DNA of 64,000 nucleotides from Phyllobacterium lublinensis (GCF_020164435.1 NZ_JAIUDQ010000021.1:19944-83943), one strand, 5' to 3'; counted from the first letter of the stretch, positions 17,951 through 27,521 are shown. Notes: generated from the sequence alone by a model not told the origin. Numbers and translations are program-made.

Positions 17951-18780
17951 CGGAATTTTGCCCGCATGGCATCGATGCCAGGGATACTGGCCATCAGCGG
18001 GCGATGGATTTCCTCGAAATTCTGCACGAGCGATCGCTGTGTCTTGCCGACCAGAATAGTGAAAATGTAGGACGCATGGCCGGGCGAGGTCGCGGTCGGA
18101 TGGTAGCCCGTCGAGAAAGCGAACGTGTCGCCATTGCGCGTCACATGCGCCTCAGGTTCACTACCGTCTTCGTACCAGAGCTGCGTGCCAAATCCGGAGG
18201 GCGGGTCGAAGCGCCAGTGATAGAGTTCCTCGTGTGCTGTCTCGCCGGGCTGGTCGGTGTCATGCTTGTGCGGTGGATAGCCGGACCAGCAGCCCTCATC
18301 GGCGTAAAGTTCGCTTACCAGCAGTCGGCCAACTTGATCTGCCTGCCTGTTGCCGAGGATATGGAAGATGCGCCGTCGCGATTTGGTTTCGTTCGAACCT
18401 ACGTCGACCATGTCGACCTCTTGCGGCGCCACTCGGAACGGTGCCATCGGCTTGTCCCAGCGCCCTCCCGCGATGGCGACTTCGCAATCGGTCCGCGCGA
18501 TGATTTTGACGTCCGCGCCGGGGCCGGCGTAGGCGGAATCCGCCACTCCTGCCCAAACACTCGTGCGCCCTCCGACGGAGTCGAATCTCACCGCGTCGAC
18601 CGATATGTCACAGCTGCCGGAAAGCGGAACGATCGCTGTTTCGAACGCCGCCAGCCGATAGTTATGCTCGCAACCCGCCGTCAGTTTAACCAGATTGAAA
18701 TGAACAAGCTCTGCGGGGCTGTTTCCGCTGAGGAGTGCTTCATTGCGATTGTCGTGAGCGCGGATCAGCTTCGCCGGCAT
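17947..18780 (-). CDS. IolB-like isomerase (KduI/IolB cupin family)
   Basis: This 277-residue bicupin protein resembles 5-deoxy-glucuronate isomerase (IolB). The C-terminal half has the metal-site signature: YPPHKHDTDQPGETAHEELYHWRF, with two His and a Glu, then a distal His in TGYHPTATSPGH. ATG 18780 sits two bases after the upstream dehydratase-like stop, so the genes are coupled. No other inositol genes are nearby. The partner is a mannonate-dehydratase-like protein and a Dpp-type importer, so the substrate may be a uronate or other keto/aldo acid rather than an inositol intermediate. Confidence 0.82.
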   Translation of the reverse strand: MPAKLIRAHDNRNEALLSGNSPAELVHFNLVKLTAGCEHNYRLAAFETAIVPLSGSCDISVDAVRFDSVGGRTSVWAGVADSAYAGPGADVKIIARTDCEVAIAGGRWDKPMAPFRVAPQEVDMVDVGSNETKSRRRIFHILGNRQADQVGRLLVSELYADEGCWSGYPPHKHDTDQPGETAHEELYHWRFDPPSGFGTQLWYEDGSEPEAHVTRNGDTFAFSTGYHPTATSPGHASYIFTILVGKTQRSLVQNFEEIHRPLMASIPGIDAMRAKFR

Positions 18781-18782
18781 TG

Positions 18783-19769
18783 CTATCGGGCCTCGCTGTT
18801 CAGCACCTGCAGCAATGCCGCGATATAGCCATAGGTAAACGCAAATGCCGTATTCTGCGGATCGCGCCCGGAGAGCTGCGGTACATGGTCCGGCATGATC
18901 ATGTAACGGTAGCCGACTTCCGCATAGGTCTTGAGTGAACGCCACATATCCATGTCGCCTTCCTCTGGGAAAGTCTCCATGAACGACAGCTTGCCGCCGC
19001 GAATATTGCGGAAATGCACATTGAACAACTTGCGGCGCTCACCGAACCAGCGAATGATGTCGAAGATTTCTTCCGCTGGATTGTCGAGCATTTCGCCGAC
19101 CGTGCCTTGGCAGAAATTCAGGCCGTGATGGGGGTTTTCGCGCATCATCACGAATTTCTTCAGACCGTTGACGGTACCGAGAACGCGGGTCACGCCGCGA
19201 TAGCCCGGAGGCGTATAGGGGTCATGCGGATGACAGGCAAGACGCACCCTGTTGGCCGCGGCGACCGGAACGACGCGTTCAAGAAAATAGTCGATGCGCT
19301 CCCAGTTTTCTTCCTCGTCGACAATTCCGGCGATCGTCGGCGGTGCTTCATGATCAGCCTTGTCCCAGCGGAAGGCATCGTTGCGTGATCCGCCCCTGCC
19401 AGTCTCAAGCTCTGTTCGCGGAATACCGATGATGTTGAGATTGTATTTCACGGCGGGAATGCCGGCGGCAGCAGCGCGCTCGATCAGGCGGCAGATCGAG
19501 TCGATCTGCCGGTCGCGTTCAGGCCCGGCAGAAAGAATGTCCGGACTGTATTGCTTTTCAATGACGTGCGAACTCAGCGGCAGCTGGATCATGTCGAGCG
19601 CCAATCCGAAACCCGCCAGATGGTCACGGTGCCGTTCCAGGGTTTCGAATGTCCAATCATGCGGATTTCCGGCGGGATCGGCACAGACGTGCTCGATCCC
19701 CAGCTGTGCCATCACCCGATAGTCATCATCGTCGCGCGCTCGAAATTGAGTGCCTAGAAACATGTCCAA
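18783..19769 (-). CDS. Mannonate dehydratase-like TIM-barrel protein
   Basis: This 328-residue protein matches the UxuA superfamily, which dehydrates D-mannonate to 2-keto-3-deoxygluconate in hexuronate breakdown. UxuA-like motifs are CHPHDPYTPPGYRGVTR (metal-binding His), GLNFCQGT, VHFRNIRG, GDMDMW and MPDHVPQ. E. coli UxuA has HPDDP and CTGS at matching places, so substrate may differ, and a sugar-phosphate or keto-sugar isomerase remains possible. The Shine-Dalgarno AGGAG precedes the ATG. It is encoded between the importer ATPase (7-base gap) and the IolB-like gene in one operon. Confidence 0.78.
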   Translation of the reverse strand: MDMFLGTQFRARDDDDYRVMAQLGIEHVCADPAGNPHDWTFETLERHRDHLAGFGLALDMIQLPLSSHVIEKQYSPDILSAGPERDRQIDSICRLIERAAAAGIPAVKYNLNIIGIPRTELETGRGGSRNDAFRWDKADHEAPPTIAGIVDEEENWERIDYFLERVVPVAAANRVRLACHPHDPYTPPGYRGVTRVLGTVNGLKKFVMMRENPHHGLNFCQGTVGEMLDNPAEEIFDIIRWFGERRKLFNVHFRNIRGGKLSFMETFPEEGDMDMWRSLKTYAEVGYRYMIMPDHVPQLSGRDPQNTAFAFTYGYIAALLQVLNSEAR

Positions 19770-19775
19770 CTCCTG

Positions 19776-20585
19776 TTATGAGGCGCGCGGTTGCGCAATG
19801 TCGCGCGGGTCTTCACCGTAGGCCTCGCTGGCTGCGATCAGCCTCTTCGTATAGGTCTGGGTTGCCCCGCCATTGACGAGTGCATCGACGTCGAGGGTTT
19901 CGACGATAATTCCTGCATGCATAACCGCCGTTCGTTTGCACATGTGAGCAACGACGCCGAGATCGTGGCTGACCATGAGATAGGTCAGGCCGCGCTCATC
20001 CTGGAGATCGCAAAGCAGGTTGAGGATTTCGGCCTGGACGGACACGTCCAGTGCCGATGTTGGTTCATCCAGGAGCAGAATATCGGGCTCCGACATCAAT
20101 GCGCGGGCGATTGCAACGCGTTGCCTTTGTCCGCCGGAAAGCTGGTGAGGATAGCGCCAGAGCAAAGCCCGGCTCAGACCGACCGAGTCGAGTGCCGCAT
20201 GCCCCCGCGCCTCCGCATCAGGAATGTTCATTATGCGCGCGGGTTCCATGAGCTGACGCCAGATCGTGTGGCGCGGATGCAGTGCCTCATAGGGATCCTG
20301 GAAAACCATCTGGACCTTGCGGTAGAAATCCTTGCCGCGCCTGGTGCGGACATCGGCACCGGCAACACGCATTACATCGGCTTCATTGGCCGCAAGGCCG
20401 GTGATGGCCCGAAGGATGGTCGACTTACCGGAGCCGGATTCGCCGACAAGGCCGAATGTTTCACCTCGGTGGACGGCAAAGCTGACGCCGCTGACTGCGC
20501 GACGTTCGTCCGCTCCTTCGCCGAATGTGACGACAAGGTTCTGGATTTCGATGATCGGCTCACTGGTCATATTGTCATTCACCAT
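19776..20585 (-). CDS. Dpp/Opp-type ABC importer ATP-binding protein (F-type)
   Basis: This cytoplasmic ATPase subunit (269 residues) has Walker [10 protein letters not shown], signature [15 protein letters not shown], Walker [13 protein letters not shown] and the H-loop MVSHDLG. It also has the [16 protein letters not shown] segment typical of DppF/OppF. ATG 20585 overlaps the partner ATPase stop by seven bases; ATG 20570 would avoid the overlap. It is part of a seven-gene operon (binding protein, two permeases, two ATPases, dehydratase-like, IolB-like). The substrate is inferred to be a sugar acid or small oligomer from the enzymes, not peptides. Confidence 0.9.
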   Translation of the reverse strand: MVNDNMTSEPIIEIQNLVVTFGEGADERRAVSGVSFAVHRGETFGLVGESGSGKSTILRAITGLAANEADVMRVAGADVRTRRGKDFYRKVQMVFQDPYEALHPRHTIWRQLMEPARIMNIPDAEARGHAALDSVGLSRALLWRYPHQLSGGQRQRVAIARALMSEPDILLLDEPTSALDVSVQAEILNLLCDLQDERGLTYLMVSHDLGVVAHMCKRTAVMHAGIIVETLDVDALVNGGATQTYTKRLIAASEAYGEDPRDIAQPRAS

Positions 20586-21409
20586 GCTGCGTCACGCTTC
20601 AGGACCGGCAGCCGCCGGCGCGGCACATGAATGCGCGGCATGGCTTCAAGCAAGCCGCGCGTATAGGGATGCGTCGCCTGGTCAAGTTCGCCAGCCTTGA
20701 GCGTTTCGACCACGCGACCGCGATACATGATCAGAACCCGATCGCAGAAGCGGCGCACGAGATTAAGATCGTGGCTGATGAAAATCAGGCCCAGGCCCCG
20801 CTTTGCGACGAGGTCGTTCAGAAGGTTGAGGATCTCCAGACGCACGGTAACATCGAGGGCCGATGTCGCTTCGTCTGCGATCAGGATTTCCGGCTCTGAC
20901 ACCAGCATCATTGCGATCATGATCCGCTGTCCCATGCCGCCGGACATTTCGTGCGGATACATGCGGTAGACGCGTTCGGGATCGCGGATCTGGACCGCAC
21001 CGAGCATCGCAGTTGCTTTCTGGCGCGCATCCGACGTCGATGAATGGGAATGGATCCGGTAGGCTTCCGCAATCTGTTCGCCCACCGTAACGACGGGATT
21101 GAGCGAATATTTCGGATCCTGCATGATCAGGCCGATCCGGCGTCCACGAATGGCGTCCATGGTACGTTCGGACGCTCCGAGAATGTCGATGTCGCCCAGC
21201 CTGATCGCTTCGGCGCGAACGATCGCAGCGGGTGGCGACAGGCGCATGATGGCCCGGCCAGTCATGCTCTTGCCGGAGCCAGATTCGCCGACGATACCAA
21301 GTTTCTCGCGGCCGAGGTCAAAGGATACGCCGCGAACCGCGTCGAAAATGCCGGCGGCACCGTGGAAGCTGACCCTGAGATCGCGGACGGAAAGCAGAGG
21401 ATTGTCCAT
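20579..21409 (-). CDS. Dpp/Opp-type ABC importer ATP-binding protein (D-type)
   Basis: This second ATPase of the importer (276 residues) has Walker [27 protein letters not shown], signature MSGGMGQRIMIAM (a divergent C-loop, GGMGQ for GGQRQ), Walker B ILIADEATSALD and the C-terminal HPYTRGLLEAMPR of DppD/OppD proteins. ATG 21409 is chosen because the protein then begins with the usual LLSVRDLRVSF strand; the frame is open further upstream inside the permease gene without DppD-like sequence. Confidence 0.9.
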   Translation of the reverse strand: MDNPLLSVRDLRVSFHGAAGIFDAVRGVSFDLGREKLGIVGESGSGKSMTGRAIMRLSPPAAIVRAEAIRLGDIDILGASERTMDAIRGRRIGLIMQDPKYSLNPVVTVGEQIAEAYRIHSHSSTSDARQKATAMLGAVQIRDPERVYRMYPHEMSGGMGQRIMIAMMLVSEPEILIADEATSALDVTVRLEILNLLNDLVAKRGLGLIFISHDLNLVRRFCDRVLIMYRGRVVETLKAGELDQATHPYTRGLLEAMPRIHVPRRRLPVLKRDAAW

Positions 21410-21414
21410 ACTGT

Positions 21415-22323
21415 CTACTCCTGCCTTGGGTCGAGCGCATCGCGCAGTGCATCGCCGACCAGATTGAAGGCAAGACTGACGGTCAGAATGGAAAGGCCCG
21501 GCATGGTTCCGACCCACCAGCTGTCGAGCATGAAGCGCCGGCCCGTGGAGACCATCGCCCCCCATTCCGGGCTCGGTGGCTGGGCGCCGAGACCAAGGAA
21601 GCCAAGACCGGCCGCGGTCAGGATGATCCCCGCCATATTGAGGGTAATGCGAACGATAACCGAGGGCACACAGAGCGGGGCGATATGTCCTAGCACGATG
21701 CGCAGGTTTGACGCCCCCATCAGCCGCACTGCCGAAATATGATCGCGGTTGCGCAAGCTCAGCGATTCAGCGCGAGCGAGGCGGGCAATGGGCGGCCATT
21801 GCGTCAGTGCGATGGCGATGATCGCGTTGTTCAGGCTGGGTCCGAGCGCCGCCACGAAGGCAAGAGCCAGGATAAGACTTGGAAACGACAGGAAAAGCTC
21901 GGTTATGCGCATGAGAACCGTATCGAGCCAGCCGCCATAATAGCCGGCGACACAGCCCACGATCAGCCCGATGGGCGCGACAATGACGCTGACGATGGCA
22001 ACGATGGAAAGGGTGATGCGGCTTCCCCACAGAATGCGGCTGAGAATGTCCCGGCCCAACTCGTCCGTGCCGAGGAGATGCTGACTGTTCGGAGCGACGA
22101 GGGTCTCGCGCAGGTTCTGCTCGAACGGCGAGTACGGCGCAAGCCATGGCACAAAGATAGCGACGAAAACCAGAAGCAGGATGATCATCAGACCAGCGAT
22201 GCCCAGTGGATTGGAAGCAAACCGCCGCCACACAAGCCAGACATTCTGGAATGCCGCGTGGCTTGCACTGCTTGGCTCTTCCGTCGTCAGCCAGGCTGTC
22301 AGCCCCTTACTGTCGATGCTCAT
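21415..22323 (-). CDS. Dpp/Opp-type ABC permease (C-type)
   Basis: This inner-membrane permease (302 residues) has the N-terminal helix followed by the LLGTDELGRDILSR motif of DppC/OppC proteins. A six-helix core follows with the EAA-like loop GASNLRIVLGHIAPLCVPSVIV, and the C-terminus is NLVGDALRDALDPRQ. Its start overlaps the B-type permease stop by four bases (ATGA). Confidence 0.92.
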   Translation of the reverse strand: MSIDSKGLTAWLTTEEPSSASHAAFQNVWLVWRRFASNPLGIAGLMIILLLVFVAIFVPWLAPYSPFEQNLRETLVAPNSQHLLGTDELGRDILSRILWGSRITLSIVAIVSVIVAPIGLIVGCVAGYYGGWLDTVLMRITELFLSFPSLILALAFVAALGPSLNNAIIAIALTQWPPIARLARAESLSLRNRDHISAVRLMGASNLRIVLGHIAPLCVPSVIVRITLNMAGIILTAAGLGFLGLGAQPPSPEWGAMVSTGRRFMLDSWWVGTMPGLSILTVSLAFNLVGDALRDALDPRQE

Positions 22324-23381
22324 TGAATCCTCGGATCAAATATCTTGTAGAGAAGGTCGGAAATCACGTTGAGGGCGATGAAGACGCAGCCGATGATCAG
22401 TGTGCAGGCGACGACCACATTCATGTCGCCAATGACCAATGCATTGGTCAGATACTGGCCGAAGCCCGGCCATCCGAAGACCGTTTCAATCAGCACGGCC
22501 CCTTCCAGCATGCCGCCATAGGAGAGTGCAACGACAGTCACGAGCTGAACACGGATGTTCTTGAAGGCGTGGCGCCAGATGACACCGCGTCGCGGTACAC
22601 CCTTTGCGCGCGCCGTCGTTACATATTCCTGGCTCAACTGTTCGAGCATGAAGCTGCGGGTGATGCGGCTGATATAGGCGATCGACGCATAGGCGAGCAC
22701 TGAGGCTGGCAGAAGGATGTGCGATACCGCGCTCCAGAAGACGTCCATGTCCCCGGCAAGCAATGAATCGATCAGCAGAAAGCCGGTGACATTCGGGACG
22801 ATGTCCTCGTAGAAAAGATCGATACGACCGGAACCGCCGACCCAGCCAAGCTTCGCATAGAAAAGCATCAGGCCGACCATGCCGATCCAGAAGATCGGCG
22901 TTGAATGGCCCAGAAGTGCAATAAGGCGTACGGCATGATCGGCGAAGCGTCCGCGATTGACGGCTGCGTAAACGCCGAGCGGAATACCTATTCCCGCGCC
23001 GAGGATGATGGTCACGGTTGCCAATTCGACGGTCGCAGGCAGAACCCTCGCAATATCCTCCATGACTGGACGGCCGGTCAGGAGCGTGCTGCCGAAATCA
23101 CCATGCAACAGATTCTTGAAGAAGATCCAGAACTGCTGGAGAACGGGCAAGTCGAGGCCCAGTTCCTCGCGGACCTTCAGGTAGGTTGCGCGGTCGGCAT
23201 CGGGGCCGACCACGGCAATGACGGGGTCCACCGGCATCAGCCGGCCGATCACGAATGTAAGGAGCACCAGCAGAAAGAGCGTCGTGACAACGCTGATCAG
23301 CGAGCCGCCAAAACGGCGATATTTCCGCAGACCCGAACGCCTTGTGGGCGTCCGGACTGCCGCTTCAACTTGATTGACCAT
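22320..23381 (-). CDS. Dpp/Opp-type ABC permease (B-type)
   Basis: This inner-membrane permease (353 residues) carries the N-terminal helix (VVTTLFLLVLLTFVIGRLMPVDP), the KVREELGLDLPVLQQFWIFFKNLLHGDFG segment typical of DppB/OppB and the EAA-like loop AKGVPRRGVIWRHAFKN. It forms the channel with the C-type subunit and is translationally coupled to it. The gap to the binding-protein gene upstream is only 24 bases. Confidence 0.92.
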   Translation of the reverse strand: MVNQVEAAVRTPTRRSGLRKYRRFGGSLISVVTTLFLLVLLTFVIGRLMPVDPVIAVVGPDADRATYLKVREELGLDLPVLQQFWIFFKNLLHGDFGSTLLTGRPVMEDIARVLPATVELATVTIILGAGIGIPLGVYAAVNRGRFADHAVRLIALLGHSTPIFWIGMVGLMLFYAKLGWVGGSGRIDLFYEDIVPNVTGFLLIDSLLAGDMDVFWSAVSHILLPASVLAYASIAYISRITRSFMLEQLSQEYVTTARAKGVPRRGVIWRHAFKNIRVQLVTVVALSYGGMLEGAVLIETVFGWPGFGQYLTNALVIGDMNVVVACTLIIGCVFIALNVISDLLYKIFDPRIQ

Positions 23382-23405
23382 TATGCTGGCGACCTGACTC
23401 TGCTG

Positions 23406-25010
23406 CTAGTCCTGCTTTTCGACCTGATCCCAGCGCGTCATCCAGCCGATGTCGCCGACATAGTTCTTCAGCCGCGCGCTCTTGGCATAGGGGTCGACGC
23501 GCTGCGAAATCGGAATGACGGGCGGGGCCGATTCCTCGAACAGCTTCAACGCCTGTTCGTAGAGTTCTACACGCTTCTCTTCATTGTCGGTGATGGCGGA
23601 GGCTTCATCGACCAGCTTGTTGACTTCCGGCAGCTCGAAGGATGCACGCCATGCCTGAAGGTTGGCAAGATTGGCACCATCCGTGTTGTCGGGGTTGTAT
23701 GCATGGGTACGGATCCAGCCATCAGCGTCGGTCTGTGCGGAGGACGCGGTACGTCCGACGCCGAGCTCGAACTTCCGGTCACGCATGGGCCCGTAGGTCT
23801 GATCGCCATTGCCGGTCTGGATCTCCACCTTGACCCCCGCAACCGCGAGGTTCTCCTGGATGGCCGTGGCGAGGTCGGCATAGGGCGTGGAATTGAGCGA
23901 GAGCAACTGCTTGCTGAAGCCGTTTCCGTATCCGGCCGCGGCCAATTCCTGCTTGCATTTTTCCGGGTCGTACTTGTTGCCGATGTCCGGAAGATAGCCG
24001 GGTATGTCGGAAGGCACGAATGTCGTTGCGCTCTTGCCGTAGTTTTTCATCACGACATCATTGATGTCCTTGTAGTTGATGCAATAGCGCAGTGCCTTGC
24101 GCACTTCCGGCTTGGCGAATTCAGGATCCTTGGTGCTCATGATGAGATAGTAGAAGCCGGAACCGACCAGGCGGTCGATGACGATGTTCGGATTGCTGGA
24201 GAGGCCGTCAATGTCAGCCGAGACAAGCTGGAATCCGACGTCGAGATCGCCCTTTTCCAGCTGCAGGCGTTCGGTCTGCGATTCAGGCAGGTGGCGCACG
24301 AGCACCCGCTTCATCTTCGGCTCGCCACCCCAATACGTATCGAACCGGTTGAGCACGACAATGTCATTCGGGTTCCAGCGGTTCAGGGTGAATGGTCCCG
24401 AACCTGCTGCATTGGATGCAAGCCAGCCGCGTCCCATGTCACCGTCCTTCTCGTGCTTGGCGATGACGTCCTTGTCGAGCACGGCGCCGTATGCGCGTGT
24501 CAGGGCGCCAAGCTTGAGTGACGGCGCGACTGGAGTCGCTACTTCCATGACGAATGTCCTGTCGTCCTTGGCGCGAAACTTCTGGTCGACATTGTCGGCG
24601 GTGTAACCCCAATTTGCATAGTAGGACTTTGCCAGCAGGCCAAGCTTGACCGCGCGCTGCAGGGAATACGCAACATCGCCCGCCGTGATCTGCCTGCCGC
24701 TTTGGAAGGTGGCTTTCTCATCCAGGGTGAATTCGATGGTGCCGTCAGGCAGGATGTTCCACGACTTTGCCAGCAACGGCAGGATCTTTCCCGGCGCTTG
24801 CGGATCATTGCGGACGAGCGTGTCGTAGAGATTGGCTATGACGTGATAGGATTCATAGGAATTGACATTGTGCGGATCGAGGCTGGTCAGATTGACCATA
24901 TTCATACCGATGACCAATTGGTCCTGCGGGGTCTTTGCCTCGGCAACAGTCATCGTCATGGCGGCGACGACGGCAGCCGTCCCCGCCAGTAAGGCACGTA
25001 AATGCGACAT
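23406..25010 (-). CDS. ABC importer solute-binding protein, family 5 (DppA/OppA-like)
   Basis: This periplasmic binding protein (534 residues) has a signal peptide (MSHLRALLAGTAAVVAAMTMTVAEA), the family 5 start QLVIGMNMVNLTSLDPHNVNSYES and typical lobes (WNILPDGTIEFTLDEKATFQSG; PEVRKALRYCINYKDI). ATG 25010 has a good Shine-Dalgarno (GGGAGG) and puts the signal peptide at the N-terminus. It is the first gene of the operon ending in the dehydratase-like and IolB-like genes. The binding-protein family takes peptides, nickel, opines and oligosaccharides, so the enzymes are the better guide to substrate. Confidence 0.92.
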   Translation of the reverse strand: MSHLRALLAGTAAVVAAMTMTVAEAKTPQDQLVIGMNMVNLTSLDPHNVNSYESYHVIANLYDTLVRNDPQAPGKILPLLAKSWNILPDGTIEFTLDEKATFQSGRQITAGDVAYSLQRAVKLGLLAKSYYANWGYTADNVDQKFRAKDDRTFVMEVATPVAPSLKLGALTRAYGAVLDKDVIAKHEKDGDMGRGWLASNAAGSGPFTLNRWNPNDIVVLNRFDTYWGGEPKMKRVLVRHLPESQTERLQLEKGDLDVGFQLVSADIDGLSSNPNIVIDRLVGSGFYYLIMSTKDPEFAKPEVRKALRYCINYKDINDVVMKNYGKSATTFVPSDIPGYLPDIGNKYDPEKCKQELAAAGYGNGFSKQLLSLNSTPYADLATAIQENLAVAGVKVEIQTGNGDQTYGPMRDRKFELGVGRTASSAQTDADGWIRTHAYNPDNTDGANLANLQAWRASFELPEVNKLVDEASAITDNEEKRVELYEQALKLFEESAPPVIPISQRVDPYAKSARLKNYVGDIGWMTRWDQVEKQD

Positions 25011-25041
25011 AGTTTTCCTCCCTATGAGCCACATCTTATGT

Positions 25042-25051
25042 TGTATGACAT
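25042..25051. promoter_or_regulatory. Candidate FadR-type operator upstream of binding-protein gene
   Basis: TTGTATGACAT (25041-25051) fits the GntR/FadR-family pattern TNGTNNNACNA at ten of eleven positions. It lies about 31 bases before the importer start, in the gap shared with the divergent FadR-type regulator. Autoregulation and operon control are inferred. Confidence 0.4.
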
Positions 25052-25278
25052 CGTAGTACTGATCTTATTCCGGAGCAAGCCAAAACTTTGCGAATTATGC
25101 GCCGTCGCTGCGCATGTGCGAATATCACTGTTGTTGAAGCAAAATACTTGATTCCACAGGGAAAAACGGCCGCTCAGTTTCCATCTCATTAATATATGAT
25201 ATCTTACTTCCATCAGATGCGCAGGCGGCCTGTCCTTATGTGAACAAGGACAGTGCCCAGAGATCAGAGAAGGTGCAG

Positions 25279-26004
25279 ATGTCCGGACTTGGCAAACGAG
25301 AAACGCTTACAGGTCAATTGGTTAAGGCGGTCGCCGACCGTATCACCTCTGGCCATTACAAGCGGGGCGAGCGCCTGCCGACCGAGCAGGAAATGATTGG
25401 CGAGTTCAATGTGAGTCGGACCGTCGTGCGCGAAGCCATCGCCAATCTGAAGGCGAAGGGTCTCGTCCATACGCAGCAGGGCATCGGGGCATTTGTGCTC
25501 AAGGATATTCCTGCCGCTCCGTTTCGGATCGAGGAAGACAATCTTGAACTCGTTGAAGAAATCATCGGCGTTATGGAATTGAGGATCAGCATCGAGCTCG
25601 AGGCAGCGGCCCTTGCTGCAGTTCGACGTGATGAAGGTGATATTGCCAGGCTCAAGGCTGCACTCGATCTGATGAATGAAGCGATAGAGCGGGGTGAGGC
25701 ATCGGTCCATGCCGATCTCGAATTTCATCGCGCCATCGCATCTGCGACCAAGAATCGCCATTTTCTGAGCATGTTCAACTATCTGGGTGAATTGCTTATT
25801 CCCCGGACACGATTGCAGACGCATAGGCTCAACGGTCTGCCGCAGCGCGAGTATCTGGAGCGAATCAATCGCGAGCACGACCAGATCTACCAGTCGATCA
25901 AGGCGCAGGATGTGGAAGGTGCCCGAGCAGCCATGCGCCTCCATCTCGGCAGCAGCCGCGACCGATTGCGCAGCAATGCGCTTCAGGCGGACAAGCAGCG
26001 CTGA
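25279..26004 (+). CDS. GntR/FadR-family transcriptional regulator
   Basis: This is a 241-residue regulator with an N-terminal winged HTH (residues about 10-75: LTGQLVKAVADRITSGHYKRGERLPTEQEMIGEFNVSRTVVREAIANL, TQQGIGAFV) and a C-terminal FCD-type all-helical ligand domain (RISIELEAAALAA, DLEFHRAIASATKN, EHDQIYQSIKAQDVEGARAAMRLHL) with metal-ligand-like Asp/His residues. ATG 25279 has AGAGAAGG upstream; an in-frame GTG at 25240 adds 13 residues without homology. It is divergent from the Dpp-type operon, so it probably represses that operon and responds to a sugar acid. Confidence 0.9.
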   Translation: MSGLGKRETLTGQLVKAVADRITSGHYKRGERLPTEQEMIGEFNVSRTVVREAIANLKAKGLVHTQQGIGAFVLKDIPAAPFRIEEDNLELVEEIIGVMELRISIELEAAALAAVRRDEGDIARLKAALDLMNEAIERGEASVHADLEFHRAIASATKNRHFLSMFNYLGELLIPRTRLQTHRLNGLPQREYLERINREHDQIYQSIKAQDVEGARAAMRLHLGSSRDRLRSNALQADKQR

Positions 26005-26042
26005 GGGCCGAGCTTCGACCTATCGTGGTCAGCAATGCTAAT

Positions 26043-26058
26043 TGTATGATGACATACA
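26043..26058. promoter_or_regulatory. Dyad TGTATG-N4-CATACA between convergent genes
   Basis: A perfect 6+4+6 inverted repeat lies between the FadR-type regulator's stop and the convergent amino-acid ATPase stop. It shares TTGTATGA with the candidate operator at 25042 but is at the wrong end of the regulator gene for promoter control, so it may instead be a 3' hairpin. Confidence 0.35.
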
Positions 26059-26074
26059 TATCGCAAGCCGCCCC

Positions 26075-26842
26075 TCACCCGAAGCTTGACGTCTTCAGGA
26101 ATTCAGCAAGGCGTTCGCTTTTGGGCTTGTGGAACATTTCCTTTGGATTGCCTTCCTCGCCGATGCGTCCCTGGTTCATGAAGATGACCCGATTCGAGAC
26201 TTCATAGGCGAAGCGCATCTCATGGGTCACGAGCAGCATGCTCATCCCGTCCTGTGCGAGCGTCTTGATGACCTGCAGGACTTCGTTGACAAGTTCCGGG
26301 TCGAGGGCAGAGGTAACCTCGTCGAACAGCATCAGTTTGGGGTTCATGGCGATAGCCCTGGCGATTGCGACACGCTGCTGCTGCCCGCCGGAAAGCTGTC
26401 CTGGAAAATGGTCCGCCCGCGAGCGGAGGCCGACACGATCCAGCCATTTCTCGGCGATCGAGCGCGCTTCTTCCTTATTGAGTTTCTTCACTTTCATGAG
26501 GCCGAGCATGATATTGCGCGCAGCAGTCATGTGTGGAAACAGGTTGAACTGTTGGAAAGCCATGCCGGTCAGCGCCCGTTGGCGTGCGATCTCCTTTTCG
26601 CTTTTGCGCCGGCGCTGGCCACCGACCAGCTCATATCCGATTTCCTGGCCATCGATGCTGATCGTGCCGCCCTGAAATTCCTCCAGCATGTTGATGCAAC
26701 GCAACATGGTCGTCTTGCCGGAGCCGCTCGACCCGATGATGCTGATGACATCGCCCTGCGACATGGTGCAGTCGACGCCTTTCAGGACTTCGACGTCTCC
26801 ATAGCTTTTGTGCAGATCACGAATTTCGAGAAGATTTGACAT
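26075..26842 (-). CDS. Polar amino acid ABC importer ATP-binding protein
   Basis: This ATPase subunit (255 residues) is of the HisP/GlnQ type: Walker [10 protein letters not shown], the segment [18 protein letters not shown], signature [15 protein letters not shown], Walker [13 protein letters not shown] and the H-loop LVTHEMRFA. It is last in a four-gene operon after two permeases and a periplasmic binding protein. The [10 protein letters not shown] variant is typical of this subfamily. Confidence 0.93.
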   Translation of the reverse strand: MSNLLEIRDLHKSYGDVEVLKGVDCTMSQGDVISIIGSSGSGKTTMLRCINMLEEFQGGTISIDGQEIGYELVGGQRRRKSEKEIARQRALTGMAFQQFNLFPHMTAARNIMLGLMKVKKLNKEEARSIAEKWLDRVGLRSRADHFPGQLSGGQQQRVAIARAIAMNPKLMLFDEVTSALDPELVNEVLQVIKTLAQDGMSMLLVTHEMRFAYEVSNRVIFMNQGRIGEEGNPKEMFHKPKSERLAEFLKTSSFG

Positions 26843-26854
26843 CGGATCGGAGCC

Positions 26855-27517
26855 TTACGACGGAATAGCTGTCTTGCGTTCGACGTAGCGGCCGAAACGT
26901 TCGATGGCGTAGTTGATGGTGAAGTAGAGCAAGCCTGCGAACAGGTAGAATTCGAGGCTCATGAAGGCCCGTGAAATGATTTCCTGGGTGCGCAGCAGCA
27001 GTTCGGCAACGCCGATGATGGAGAGCAAGGTCGACGCCTTTACCATTTCGGCGGCTGTATTGACCCAGGCCGGCAAGATCTGGCGCAAGGCCTGCGGGCC
27101 GAGTACGTAGGCAAAGGTTTGCGGGAACGTCAGCCCGACGGCCTTTGCTGCCTCCGTCTGGCCCTTGGGGATGGACTGCAGTGCGCCGCGGACAATTTCA
27201 CCAACATGGGAACTGCAAAAGACTGCAAGCGCGAGAACGCCGGCCTGAAACGGTCCAAGATCGAGTCCGATCGTTCCGAGAACATAATAGCTCGCCAAGA
27301 CAAGAACCAATACCGGGGTGCCGCGTATGAAATCCGTATAGCCGCGAACCAGCCAACGCAGGGGCCGGACACCATAGGTCAAGGCGAGGCCGACAAACAC
27401 CCCGAGGATCGTGCCGCAGCAAATCGCCAGCAACGAGATCGAAATGGTTACGCCGAGTCCCTTGAGGATCGGTATCCGCGCCAGCCAGAGGATCTCCAGA
27501 AAATGAGCGATATCCAT
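26855..27517 (-). CDS. Polar amino acid ABC permease 2
   Basis: This inner-membrane permease (220 residues) is of the HisM/GlnP type, with about five helices and the EAA loop GALQSIPKGQTEAAKAVGLTFPQTFAYVLGPQALRQILP. It starts four bases after the stop of the paired permease and ends 12 bases before the ATPase gene. Confidence 0.92.
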   Translation of the reverse strand: MDIAHFLEILWLARIPILKGLGVTISISLLAICCGTILGVFVGLALTYGVRPLRWLVRGYTDFIRGTPVLVLVLASYYVLGTIGLDLGPFQAGVLALAVFCSSHVGEIVRGALQSIPKGQTEAAKAVGLTFPQTFAYVLGPQALRQILPAWVNTAAEMVKASTLLSIIGVAELLLRTQEIISRAFMSLEFYLFAGLLYFTINYAIERFGRYVERKTAIPS

Positions 27518-27521
27518 CAGG

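Noticed and set aside
22905..24521. A 538-residue plus-strand frame over the importer permease and binding-protein genes.
   Set aside because: It crosses two clear genes in antisense and shows no domain; shadow of codon bias.
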